A stretch of DNA of 64,000 nucleotides, from contig JAKQBN010000055.1 in NCBI GenBank assembly GCA_029559475.1, forward strand, positions 1 through 64,000, read 5' to 3'. The notes under the pieces were generated by a model. It did not search any database. It worked only from the letters and a program-made list of their open reading frames with translations, and was not told the DNA's origin. Of the stretch, positions 16,052-26,804 are shown in pieces; positions within the stretch are counted from its first letter, which is position 1; each line of letters starts with the position of its first letter. This stretch comes from a bacterium (lineage in GTDB: Bacteria > UBA4055). Both the position numbers and the translations under genes were made by a program.

Positions 16052-17251
16052 ATTAATGAAAACATACTTCAAGAAGCAAAACAGGCACTGCATATTGTCC
16101 GCATAACCGTTCCGTATCTTGCCGAACTTGCCGATGCTGTAGAACTTATACCGGATGACAGGATCGAAACCGCAGGTATATTTGCTTCGGGAAGGCTGAT
16201 ATTTAATCCTGAGTGGTTTGCAAAACTTTCATTAAGAGACAGATCGTTTGTCATTGCGCATGAAATTATGCATCTCGCGCTTAGAACTCATCACCGGACA
16301 CTCATTCAGGACAGAGAACTGTTTAATATCACACATGATTTTATAATTAATGAATATCTAAAAGAGTCGTTTGGTCTGACTGAAACTCCGGCGGACGGCC
16401 TTGACTGGCAGACTGAATTCGGACGATATTACGATATAAAAGACAAACCGGCAGAAGAACTTATGAAGTTTATAAAAGACTCTTTCGGTAAGGAGCTTGA
16501 TCGAAAAAGGATATACAGGCTGGTTTGCGATGTGTTTTCTGATGAGCTGGAATTAAAATTATTTCCCGGTCTGTCAATTCAAGATCTAACTGCAAGAAAA
16601 GCAGACATAAATAGCAGATCGTTCAAGGCTATCAGCACCAAACTCATAATTGATAAAGCTGATTTAATCTTCGGAAAGGGTACAACTACCGGCGATAATT
16701 CAAGTACTTATGATATGATTAGATCATTATATAAACCGCCGTGGGAGGCGGCTTTACAGAGCTGGATTGATTTCGCCATTCGGACAGGCCATACCTATTC
16801 ACGCCCGAGCCGAAGAGGACAGAGCGCAGATTATGTTTTGCCCGGATATAAAAGGGAAGGCCATACACTGCATATTCTTGTTGACACAAGCGGTTCAATG
16901 TCAGGCGCACTAGGAATAGTACTGGGCGTAATAGCATCTTTCTGTGATGATCTGCAGGTTGAAAACATTCACATAATTCAATGTGATGCAGGTGTAAGCG
17001 ACGACAACTGGTTTACGCCAGATCAATTAAACAGATTTAAGGTAAAAGGGCTCGGAGGAAGCGATATGTCTCCCGGAATGTATCGCCTGCAAAATGACCC
17101 TGAAGTCCAATATGCCCTGATAATTACCGACGGTTATATTGATTATCCGACGATCTCTATGCCATATCAGGTTCTCTGGGTATTGACGGAACAAAATTGC
17201 AGCTTTAAACCGGATTACGGTCAAATCATCAGTTTGCCTGCGTTGAAATAA
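16052..17251 (+). CDS. DUF2201-like protein: HExxH metallopeptidase-like domain plus vWA domain
   Basis: The reading frame continues upstream of the first ATG (16268) and encodes a convincing N-terminal domain ending in the zinc motif HEIMH (~72-76); starting at 16268 would cut that motif. An in-frame stop at 16016 and the absence of ATG, GTG or TTG between it and the motif leave only ATT (16052), ATA (16046) or ATC (16043) as starts, or an indel. The vWA domain near the C terminus has DTSGSMSG as MIDAS and ITDGYID as the late Asp. Partner of the MoxR ATPase; the left end is uncertain. Confidence 0.75.
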   Translation: MNENILQEAKQALHIVRITVPYLAELADAVELIPDDRIETAGIFASGRLIFNPEWFAKLSLRDRSFVIAHEIMHLALRTHHRTLIQDRELFNITHDFIINEYLKESFGLTETPADGLDWQTEFGRYYDIKDKPAEELMKFIKDSFGKELDRKRIYRLVCDVFSDELELKLFPGLSIQDLTARKADINSRSFKAISTKLIIDKADLIFGKGTTTGDNSSTYDMIRSLYKPPWEAALQSWIDFAIRTGHTYSRPSRRGQSADYVLPGYKREGHTLHILVDTSGSMSGALGIVLGVIASFCDDLQVENIHIIQCDAGVSDDNWFTPDQLNRFKVKGLGGSDMSPGMYRLQNDPEVQYALIITDGYIDYPTISMPYQVLWVLTEQNCSFKPDYGQIISLPALK

Positions 17252-17254
17252 TTG

Positions 17255-17424
17255 ATGTTGGTGATGACGGCACTGTTCTTCTGCACAGGCGTTTATGCGT
17301 GGAGTTATATCAAGGATTATTCGTCGGGCAAGCGGTTGTATGAGTTCGACGGCGAGTATATCAAAGACTATTCGTCATAATTCCCAGAGTTATCGTCGCG
17401 CTGATCGTGCTGCAGGGATTGTAA
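17255..17424 (+). pseudogene. Degraded small repeat protein
   Basis: A frame from 17255 encodes a membrane-like segment (MLVMTALFFCTGVYAW) then YIKDYSS-GKRLYEFDG-EYIKDYSS, a short repeat seen in small beta-hairpin repeat proteins (GKxLYxxDGxxIKDxxS), stopping at 17378. A different frame continues with IPRVIVALIVLQGL to 17424. I read this as the frameshifted remains of one gene. Confidence 0.35.
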
Positions 17425-17527
17425 GCTACTCATTAAATTTCAGATAAAAAATATCATATTTAGATAAGAGTGTCATTAGATGAACGTCATCGTTTCGTAT
17501 ATTGCGGGTAAGTAAGCGGAGATTTTT

Positions 17528-18421
17528 ATGAATACGCATGAATTAGAAAAGTTTGATGAAGATATCATCAGGGACAAGATCTATTCGATCCGGGGATTTC
17601 AGGTAATGCTGGATTCTGATCTGGCAGAATTGTATGGTGTTGGGACTAAGATACTTAATAAAGCAGTGAAAAGAAATAGCGCTAGATTCCCTGCGGAATT
17701 TATGATGAAATTAACTCAGGATGAATACGAATGTATTTCAAACTTGAGGTTCCAAAATGGAACCTCAAGTTGGGGTGGTACAAGATATCTTCCTTTTGTT
17801 TTCACTGAGCAGGGAGTTGCAATGCTCGCAGGAATTTTAACTAGTGAGACAGCTATAATAATCAGTATTAAGATTATCAAAGCTTTTGTCGAGATGCGTA
17901 AATTCATTCAATCAAATGCGCAGGTGTTTCAAAGACTTGATAGAGTAGAAATCAAGCTGATAGAAAATGATGTTAAATTCGATAAATTGTTTACCGCTCT
18001 TGAGAATAAAAAATTCCAGCCTAAGCAGGGAATATTTTATGACGGGCAGGTTTTCGATGCGTATAAGTTCGTGTCAGACCTGTTCAGGAGCACGAAAAGT
18101 TCCATTCTTATAATAGATAATTATATTGACGATTCGGTTCTGATTCATCTGACAGTGGTTTCAAAAAGCGTAAAGGTTAAGATACTCACGAAATCTATAT
18201 CGGATAAGCTTGTTTTGGATATAAAAAAGTTCAGCGAACAGTATTATCCTATTGAGGCTAAAGTATTCACTCTCGCGCATGATAGGTTCATTATTATTGA
18301 CGATAAAGATGTTTATCACTTTGGAGCATCATTGAAAGACTTGGGAAAAAAATGGTTCGTGTTCTCGAAGATAGAGAAGTCTGATATGGAATTATTAAGC
18401 AGGCTGGAGAAAGTGAAATAA
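17528..18421 (+). CDS. ORF6N domain protein with PLD-like C terminus
   Basis: 297 residues. ORF6N/KilA-N-type DNA-binding domain at ~18-110 (IRGFQVMLDSDLAELYGVGT, then YLPFVFTEQGVAMLAGIL), a coiled linker (~125-160), and a C-terminal phospholipase-D-like half with ILIIDNYIDDSVL and HDRFIIIDDKDVYHFGASL. HDR replaces the canonical HxK, so catalytic activity is doubtful. ORF6N proteins are typical of phages and mobile elements. Codons for NLRFQNGTSS coincide with a perfect 13-bp inverted repeat (17741-17771). Confidence 0.88.
   Translation: MNTHELEKFDEDIIRDKIYSIRGFQVMLDSDLAELYGVGTKILNKAVKRNSARFPAEFMMKLTQDEYECISNLRFQNGTSSWGGTRYLPFVFTEQGVAMLAGILTSETAIIISIKIIKAFVEMRKFIQSNAQVFQRLDRVEIKLIENDVKFDKLFTALENKKFQPKQGIFYDGQVFDAYKFVSDLFRSTKSSILIIDNYIDDSVLIHLTVVSKSVKVKILTKSISDKLVLDIKKFSEQYYPIEAKVFTLAHDRFIIIDDKDVYHFGASLKDLGKKWFVFSKIEKSDMELLSRLEKVK
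17741..17771. repeat. Perfect 13-bp inverted repeat inside the ORF6N gene
   Basis: AACTTGAGGTTCC (17741-17753), AAAAT, GGAACCTCAAGTT (17759-17771). No mismatch in the arms. It lies in a segment conserved at protein level in ORF6N proteins, so it is both coding and strongly self-complementary. Confidence 0.85.
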
Positions 18422-18433
18422 TTTTTATCCAAG

Positions 18434-18466
18434 CGCCATTATTTGGCGTTGTTCCAATGTTATATT
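18434..18466 (+). promoter_or_regulatory. Palindromic operator/promoter, copy D
   Basis: CGCCA-TTATT-TGGCG (18434-18448), 12-nt spacer, TATATT (18461-18466). It precedes the AAA+ gene. It also shows that ATG 18443 cannot be the start of that gene, since it lies inside the operator. Confidence 0.75.
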
Positions 18467-18505
18467 CCGGATATGAATGTTAAACTCAGAAAAAGGAGAA
18501 AAAAT

Positions 18506-20152
18506 ATGAAGGGACCGGTACACATAAAACTGATAGAAATAGCATCTGATGAGATGAACCTGACGAGACAGGTAAATACGGACGAGATAAAAATGCTTAT
18601 GAACGATTACGGTCTTACGAACAGCGAGGCCGTAATTTTCGCTTTTCTTTTAAAATATTCCATGGAAAGAACTCACCTCGAACTTGAAAAATTCGACAAT
18701 CAGATCGTACGCAAAGGCGATGAAAATTATATAAGAATATACAGAGACCTTAAAAGCATGCAGAAGAAAGGTGTCATCGCGTTGAACGCGGAAGGCAGAA
18801 GGAGAAGGGGGGACGACCTTTTTAATCCCGCTATATCAATAGATGAAGCCGTTTTTTCAAGATTAGTCCTCGGAGAGGATATGTTCGCCGATACCGATTT
18901 TTCCTGCCCGTACTCTATACTCGAAACCGCGGATGAAGTAATAGACTCTAGGCTGGCTGAAAAGATATCCGGCGAGCAGTTCGAAAAAAGGATCGATATG
19001 CTAATGTCCAAAGCCGATCATAGCCTTGAATTAGTAAAAGTCCTGAAAAAATATGAAATAATAGAAAAAGCGCTGATCTTCAGAGCCTGCCTGAACGAAA
19101 TAAAAGGCGACAGCGACGATACGATCAACGGATTCATATCAAATTTCGTATCATCCCTTTCGGAATCCGGAAGGATAATGAAGAAAATATATGAAAAGCG
19201 TATGAAATGCTTTAACGACAAGGTACTTGAGCTTAAAGACGGCCGCGGGATATTCGGGCTTATGGGTAATCCGGTTTTCATTATAACGGAAAAATATTTC
19301 GAGAAGATGTTCGATACGAAAACAAAGATCAAGATAAAAGAATTCACTCCGCGCTATACAGAACTTGTTAAGCACAAGGATATGAAAAAAGAACTTTTTT
19401 TCGAGCCGGGATTGAAAAAGGAAATAGATACGATCGCTTCCGCGCTCGAAGCAAAAAGATTTAAAGAAGTCTCGAAAAAGCTTAAAAGCAACGGGTTCCC
19501 TCAGGGTATAGTATCTATATTATACGGGTATCCCGGTACAGGGAAGACAGCGAGCGTTCACGAGATCGCAAGAGTTACGGGACGCAACATACTTCAGGTC
19601 GATATATCGAACATAAAGGATATGTACGTCGGCGAAAGCGAAAAGAGACTGAAGGATGTTTTTAAGGAATACAAAAAAGCGAAGAACATTTTTAAAAAAG
19701 CTCCTATCCTTCTTTTCAACGAGGCTGACGCCATAATAGGTAAAAGGATCAATGTGTCCGACAGCGTGGACCAGATGTATAACAATATGCAGAACATAAT
19801 TTTGGAGGAGCTTGAAAAATTCGAGGGTATATTCTTCGCCACGACTAACATGATAAACAACATAGATGACGCTTTCGACAGAAGATTTTTATTCAAGGTG
19901 GAATTCGGAAAACCTTCACCCGAGATCAGAAAAAGGATATGGTCGTCCAAAATGAAAGATATTCCTGAGGAGTGGACAGATATCCTTTCGGTCTATGAGC
20001 TTACCGGAGGCCAAATAGACAACATAGTAAGAAAATACATGATCGACAGCGTGTTGAAAGATGTAAAAGGTATCGACGGGCTCAAAAAGTTTTGTTATGC
20101 GGAAACTGCTTTTAAAAAGGAAGGAACCCGCATTATCGGTTTCGGAAGATAA
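18506..20152 (+). CDS. AAA+ ATPase with winged-helix-like N terminus and altered Walker B
   Basis: 548 residues from ATG 18506, which AAAGGAG precedes. Residues ~10-110 look like a winged-helix region (TNSEAVIFAFLLKYSMERTH, then YRDLKSMQKKGVIALN), followed by a helical middle (~150-280). The AAA+ core (~300-540) has Walker A GYPGTGKT, Walker B ILLFNEADAIIGK (Asn in place of the usual first Asp) and sensor 1 FATTNMINNIDDAFDRRF. The core resembles CDC48/FtsH-like AAA modules. Bearing operator D, it probably belongs with the vWA gene 2683 and the MoxR group. Substrate unknown. Confidence 0.85.
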   Translation: MKGPVHIKLIEIASDEMNLTRQVNTDEIKMLMNDYGLTNSEAVIFAFLLKYSMERTHLELEKFDNQIVRKGDENYIRIYRDLKSMQKKGVIALNAEGRRRRGDDLFNPAISIDEAVFSRLVLGEDMFADTDFSCPYSILETADEVIDSRLAEKISGEQFEKRIDMLMSKADHSLELVKVLKKYEIIEKALIFRACLNEIKGDSDDTINGFISNFVSSLSESGRIMKKIYEKRMKCFNDKVLELKDGRGIFGLMGNPVFIITEKYFEKMFDTKTKIKIKEFTPRYTELVKHKDMKKELFFEPGLKKEIDTIASALEAKRFKEVSKKLKSNGFPQGIVSILYGYPGTGKTASVHEIARVTGRNILQVDISNIKDMYVGESEKRLKDVFKEYKKAKNIFKKAPILLFNEADAIIGKRINVSDSVDQMYNNMQNIILEELEKFEGIFFATTNMINNIDDAFDRRFLFKVEFGKPSPEIRKRIWSSKMKDIPEEWTDILSVYELTGGQIDNIVRKYMIDSVLKDVKGIDGLKKFCYAETAFKKEGTRIIGFGR

Positions 20153-20156
20153 GAAA

Positions 20157-20177
20157 AAAGCGGGAATATCCCGCTTT
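20157..20177. terminator. Bidirectional terminator
   Basis: AAAGCGGGA-ATA-TCCCGCTTT: a 9-bp stem with A/T ends, between the convergent AAA+ gene (stop 20152) and the Rsm22-like gene (stop 20180). Suits both strands. Confidence 0.8.
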
Positions 20178-20179
20178 CT

Positions 20180-21397
20180 TCATCTCTCTTTGCAGAGGCA
20201 TGTGCCCTGAGGGACAGAGTTTATCACGAATCCCCTTTTAGCCGAAGCCAGAAATTCTTTATTGCCTATTATCGAAGCCAGCTTTCCGTCGTGAGAACAC
20301 AAAAGCACTTTTCCGACATTCGCATTCTGAACATGGAATAAACATTTCGAGTTACCTTCTATTATATTGTTTCTCATCCAGTTCTCGAACCTGCTTCTGT
20401 TGTTCGGGCCTACGGGAAGGATGATATCGCTTATCACTTTCCAGCCTTTCTGCGGAACTGAAGGCTCGTTATTATCGATAAAAAGATACGAATAGTTAAG
20501 CTGTCTGTGATCGATCCCGGTTATCCTGTCTATGAAGGTGACGCCTTCAGGGACGTACCATGTGTTCTTGAACCAGCACCAGTCTGTCCTTTCGCTCTCT
20601 GAAGACAACGGGCATTCAAGAGTGTGAAGGCAGGGCGAAAGTACGCGGAACTTCCCGTGCATCTCTTTTAAAAGGGCGTTCCTTAAAGAACCGAGGGATC
20701 TCGAATGAACGTCCTGCCCGGGCTCGATGATAAGGAGGTTCCCTTTCATTACATTGATCAGGGATTCAAGCGTGACCAGCCTGTGTTTTTCAGGAATCTC
20801 GTTAAACACGTTAGCGCACAGTATGATGTCCGCATTTTCGGGAACTTTCAGCGCGGAGCTGTAATTATTATGTTCGATTTCAAGTGACGGAAAAGCGGCT
20901 TTCAGAAGTTCAAACCCGGCATTGAGCATATTTGACGATCTTTCAACCGACATTATCTTTATCTTCTTTCCGGTCAGATCGATCCCCGCGAAATCCAGCG
21001 AGATCAGAAAGCCGGCGGTCGCGCTCAGCGGTCCCGCTCCAAAATCAAGTATCACAAGTTCGTCCTGACATTTGCAGATATTTTTTAAAAGATGCGCGTT
21101 CTGCCTGTTGGTCAGGATAGCGAAAGTCCTCTGAATGTTCGGCATGTAAAAAGATGATATGTAGGCGGCGACGAATTTCTTTTCATCTGAATACTTTTTC
21201 GTAAATTCGTCCCTGTTCTCATTGAATGACTTCCATAATGTCTTGATCCTGTCCCTGAGCCTGTCGCTCTCAGATCTTTTCTTATCTCCTTCGAGGGTGG
21301 AAAAGTCTTCCGTACCGATTATCATCTTCTGCCAGGATGAATAGAAAGCATTCCAGTCGAAGTGCCTGTATTTCAAATACGAGTTGAATGAGCTCAT
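20180..21397 (-). CDS. Rsm22-like methyltransferase
   Basis: 405 residues from ATG 21397 (AAAGGAAA upstream); an earlier frame opening at 21502 lacks a good ribosome-binding site. SAM-binding motif VILDFGAGPLSATAG (~110-125), IILCANVFNEIP as motif IV-like, and the Rsm22 cysteine pattern PCLHTLECPL then DWCWF, thought to bind an Fe-S cluster. Rsm22 proteins associate with the small ribosomal subunit. Convergent with the AAA+ gene across a shared terminator and divergent from kdsD. Confidence 0.8.
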   Translation of the reverse strand: MSSFNSYLKYRHFDWNAFYSSWQKMIIGTEDFSTLEGDKKRSESDRLRDRIKTLWKSFNENRDEFTKKYSDEKKFVAAYISSFYMPNIQRTFAILTNRQNAHLLKNICKCQDELVILDFGAGPLSATAGFLISLDFAGIDLTGKKIKIMSVERSSNMLNAGFELLKAAFPSLEIEHNNYSSALKVPENADIILCANVFNEIPEKHRLVTLESLINVMKGNLLIIEPGQDVHSRSLGSLRNALLKEMHGKFRVLSPCLHTLECPLSSESERTDWCWFKNTWYVPEGVTFIDRITGIDHRQLNYSYLFIDNNEPSVPQKGWKVISDIILPVGPNNRSRFENWMRNNIIEGNSKCLFHVQNANVGKVLLCSHDGKLASIIGNKEFLASAKRGFVINSVPQGTCLCKER

Positions 21398-21569
21398 TGT
21401 TTTCCTTTGTTTTAAAATCCGCCCAAATATAACAGAATCTTCAGATAAAAGACAGAAATATTTTTTATTAATTTGTTTTAAATTGCTTGACTTTATGCTC
21501 AAAAATTTTTATCATTCGTCAGAATCATAATTAATCACCAAAATACTACCGGAAGATCCAGGTAAAATC

Positions 21570-22544
21570 ATGAAAAAAATGTCAGAAAAGAAGATAATTC
21601 AATTAGCAAAAAACGTATTTGAGACCGAGATAAAAGAGCTTGTCAGGGTTTCAGAGAAGATAGACGGAAGTTTTTATAAAGCCGTTAAACTTATTCTCGA
21701 ATGTAAAGGAAAATTGATAGTATCCGGAATGGGAAAATCGGGTCTTATCGGCAGAAAGATAGCCGCGACTTTATGTTCGACAGGTACGCTGGCGATATAT
21801 ATGCATCCGGCTGAAGGGCTTCACGGCGATCTCGGTGTTGCTGAAGATAACGATGTAGTGATAATGATCGGCAAAAGCGGCGAATCGGATGAGATAGTTT
21901 CTATGCTTCCAGTGCTCAAAAAGATCGGCTGTAAAATAATAGCTATTACCGGAAACATAAATTCCACGCTTGCAAAGAACTCGGATGTCATACTCAATTC
22001 ATACGTGGAAAAAGAGGCATGCAGCCTTAATCTCGCACCGACTTCAAGCACGACGGCCGCGCTCGTTATAGGAGATGCCATAGCCGCCGTACTTTCGCAG
22101 CTCAAGAATTTCAAAGAGGAGGATTTCGCTCTTTTCCATCCGGGCGGAACCTTAGGCAAAAGGCTTCTTTTAAAAGTCTCGGATTTCGTTCATCCTCTGT
22201 CTGAAACTGCAGTTTGCACAGAAGATACAAAATTCAGGGATGTTCTTATCAGAATGAGCGAAAGAAATCTCGGAGCCGCTTTAATAATCGAAGACGGGAA
22301 ACTTAAGGGAATAATCAGTGATGGCGATATAAAAAGGATACTTACAAAATTCACAAACGCGGATAACCTTACCGCCAAAGAGATGATGACTCCTAATCCC
22401 AAGACGATCGAGTATGATATGATGGCGTATGATGCGTTGAAGATCATGAGATCGAGCGGAAGTTTCAGCGTAATGCCCGTTCTTCAGAATGACGGACCCG
22501 CAGGCCTGATCAAACTTCACGACCTGCTGAAATCAGGTTTATAA
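21570..22544 (+). CDS. kdsD: Arabinose-5-phosphate isomerase (KpsF/GutQ family)
   Basis: 324 residues. SIS domain at ~40-175 (GMGKSGLIGRKIAATLCSTG, HPAEGLHGDLG) and two CBS motifs at ~205-320. Converts ribulose-5-phosphate to arabinose-5-phosphate, the first step to KDO in lipopolysaccharide, implying a Gram-negative outer membrane. Followed 13 nt later by mutS, so it probably starts a run of core genes to rho. Confidence 0.93.
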   Translation: MKKMSEKKIIQLAKNVFETEIKELVRVSEKIDGSFYKAVKLILECKGKLIVSGMGKSGLIGRKIAATLCSTGTLAIYMHPAEGLHGDLGVAEDNDVVIMIGKSGESDEIVSMLPVLKKIGCKIIAITGNINSTLAKNSDVILNSYVEKEACSLNLAPTSSTTAALVIGDAIAAVLSQLKNFKEEDFALFHPGGTLGKRLLLKVSDFVHPLSETAVCTEDTKFRDVLIRMSERNLGAALIIEDGKLKGIISDGDIKRILTKFTNADNLTAKEMMTPNPKTIEYDMMAYDALKIMRSSGSFSVMPVLQNDGPAGLIKLHDLLKSGL

Positions 22545-22557
22545 TCATAAAACGATA

Positions 22558-25164
22558 ATGAAAAAAGACAACTCAGACAGCCTTACCCCGATGATGAAAC
22601 AATACCAGGAAATAAAAAGCAGAAATCCTGAACATATTTTATTTTACAGGCTGGGTGACTTCTATGAGATGTTTTTTGATGATGCAAAGACCGCAAGTAA
22701 AGTTCTGAACCTTACGCTTACCACCCGGGGTAAACATCTCGGCATAGAAATACCTCTGGCAGGTTTTCCTCACCATCAGATAAACAATTACCTTTCTAAA
22801 ATGATCAGGGCGGGCTATAAGGTCGCGGTCTGCGATCAGGCCGAGAACCCGAAATACGCAAAAGGGATCGTAAAAAGGGAGATAACAGACATCGTTACCG
22901 CAGGAACCGCGCTTTCGGATGAAATGATCCGGGGCGATTCCAATAATTATATCGTATGCGTATTCACCGATGAAAAACACGGAACCGGATTCGCGGCGGC
23001 GGATATTTCTACCGGAGAATTCACCGCATACAGCCCCGAAACAGCGGCAGAACTTAAAGAGACGGTATCTCTTTTCGATCCTTCGGAAATACTTATTCCT
23101 TCAACCTGGTCGGAGATCGTTTTCGACGACAAAAGGACGCTGACAAAGATTGAAGACTATAAATTCTGCGGAACTGCGGCATCGGAAAAGCTCAAAGAAT
23201 ATTTTAAAATATCATCGGTCTCTTCACTCGGATTTACAGATGATGAGCCGGCAGTTATATGCGCCGGAGTACTTCTGGAATATCTGTCTGAAAATCTCAA
23301 ATCGGGATTTTCCCATCTTGAAAAACCGAAAAAATACAGCGATAAGAATATCTGCGCGATAGATTACAGGACGAGAAAGAACCTTGAGATCCTGGAGCCT
23401 GTAAATTCAGACGGCGACAAAAACGCCACTCTTTACGGCGTAATGAACAGGACGAAAACTCCTATGGGCGCAAGGCTTTTACGAAAATGGCTGACAATGC
23501 CGTTAAGAGACAAAGAAGAGATAAACAAAAGACTGGAGATAACGGAAAAGCTGCTTTTAGAGACCGCCAGGAGAAGAAAGATAACTTCTATCTTATCGGA
23601 TATGGCGGATATAGAAAGGCTTTCCGGAAAGATCAGCGCGAAAAAGATCAGGCCGGATGAGCTTTTAAGGCTTAAAAACTCGTTGAATCTGCTGCCTGAA
23701 ATAGCAGAACAGCTGAAAGGAACGGGATCTGAATTTATTGACGGGCTTATTTCAGATTTAGCGCCTGATGAAGGAATTATCAGCCTGATCGACAATTCGA
23801 TAAACGAGCCTGAAGGAATAGGCATAAAAGAGAAAAGGTTCATAAAAAAAGGCAGATCGAAAGAGCTTGATGAGCTTTACGATATAATGGATAACGGAAA
23901 AGATAAGATCCTCGCCCTGTCCGATACTATCAAAAGCGAACTGAACATACCGACCTTAAGAACCGGCTACAACAAGGTATTCGGTTATTATTTCGAGGTA
24001 ACGAAAAAGTATTCGGAAATGATACCTGCGGGATTTATCAGAAAGCAGACTCTTGTAAATACGGAAAGGTTCATAAATCAGGAACTGAAGGAGTTCGAGG
24101 AGAAGATATTAAACGCGGACGAAAAGATAGAAGAGCTCGAAAAGGAAGTTTACGCCGGAGTTCTTAAAGAGGCTGAAAAGCACATTGAAAGCATAAAGCG
24201 AAATTCAGCCGTCATAGCCCGTCTCGACTGTTTAAATTCGTTCGCCGCATCGGCGGAGGCCGAAGGCTACATAAGGCCTGTCTTTACGGACAAGAACGAG
24301 ATCATTATAAAGAACGGCAGGCATCCGGTAGTGGAGAAGATGCTGAAGCACGGGCAGGATTTTATACCTAACGACCTTACGGTAACTGAAGACAGGAACC
24401 TGCTTATAATAACCGGACCGAACATGTCCGGAAAATCGACATTTTTGAGGCAGACCGCGCTTATAGTCATAATGGCGCAGGCGGGAAGCTTCGTTCCAGC
24501 AGATAATGCCGTTATAGGCATGACGGACAGGATATTCACGCGGGTCGGAGCTTCAGACAACCTGAGCGGAGGAGAAAGCACGTTCCTCGTAGAAATGAAC
24601 GAAACGGCCAATATCCTGAACAACGCTACAAAGGACAGCCTGATAATCTTCGACGAGGTCGGCAGAGGGACAGCCACTTTCGACGGACTGAGCCTGGCCT
24701 GGGCGATACTAGAGTACATTCACGATGAACCGCGTCTGATGTCAAGAACACTTTTCGCGACCCATTATCACGAGCTGACCGACATCGAAAGGATCTGCCC
24801 GAGAGCTAAAAATTTCCATGCCAGCGTAAGAGAGCATAAAGACGAAGTGATATTTATGCGCAAGATCATCGAGGGCGGCGCGGACAACAGCTACGGAATT
24901 TATGTGGCCAAGCTGGCGGGAATACCGGAAAAAGTCCTTTCGAGGGCGAAAGTCATACTCGGGAATCTCGAGGAGAACGAACTTACTCCCGATTCGAAAC
25001 CGGTTATCGCGAAAGACAGGGATAAAAAGATCGTTGCTGACCAGCTGAGCCTGTTCATCTTCGATAATGATGGATTAAGGGAAAGACTGAGAGAGACCGA
25101 TCTCAACAACATCACGCCGCTGCAGGCTTTCGACAAGCTGAAAGAACTGAAAGAAATGATTTAA
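22558..25164 (+). CDS. mutS: DNA mismatch repair protein MutS
   Basis: 868 residues, full length. N-terminal mismatch-recognition motif FYRLGDFYEMFF (Phe and Glu of F-x-E present), core/clamp helices ~260-560, then the ABC-type ATPase: Walker A GPNMSGKST (~621), LSGGESTFLVEM signature and DEVGRGT Walker B. The C-terminal helical tail is present. Recognises mispairs and recruits MutL. No truncation or odd residue seen. Confidence 0.97.
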   Translation: MKKDNSDSLTPMMKQYQEIKSRNPEHILFYRLGDFYEMFFDDAKTASKVLNLTLTTRGKHLGIEIPLAGFPHHQINNYLSKMIRAGYKVAVCDQAENPKYAKGIVKREITDIVTAGTALSDEMIRGDSNNYIVCVFTDEKHGTGFAAADISTGEFTAYSPETAAELKETVSLFDPSEILIPSTWSEIVFDDKRTLTKIEDYKFCGTAASEKLKEYFKISSVSSLGFTDDEPAVICAGVLLEYLSENLKSGFSHLEKPKKYSDKNICAIDYRTRKNLEILEPVNSDGDKNATLYGVMNRTKTPMGARLLRKWLTMPLRDKEEINKRLEITEKLLLETARRRKITSILSDMADIERLSGKISAKKIRPDELLRLKNSLNLLPEIAEQLKGTGSEFIDGLISDLAPDEGIISLIDNSINEPEGIGIKEKRFIKKGRSKELDELYDIMDNGKDKILALSDTIKSELNIPTLRTGYNKVFGYYFEVTKKYSEMIPAGFIRKQTLVNTERFINQELKEFEEKILNADEKIEELEKEVYAGVLKEAEKHIESIKRNSAVIARLDCLNSFAASAEAEGYIRPVFTDKNEIIIKNGRHPVVEKMLKHGQDFIPNDLTVTEDRNLLIITGPNMSGKSTFLRQTALIVIMAQAGSFVPADNAVIGMTDRIFTRVGASDNLSGGESTFLVEMNETANILNNATKDSLIIFDEVGRGTATFDGLSLAWAILEYIHDEPRLMSRTLFATHYHELTDIERICPRAKNFHASVREHKDEVIFMRKIIEGGADNSYGIYVAKLAGIPEKVLSRAKVILGNLEENELTPDSKPVIAKDRDKKIVADQLSLFIFDNDGLRERLRETDLNNITPLQAFDKLKELKEMI

Positions 25165-25173
25165 ATAAATTAA

Positions 25174-26802
<1,629 letters not shown>

Positions 26803-26804
26803 GC

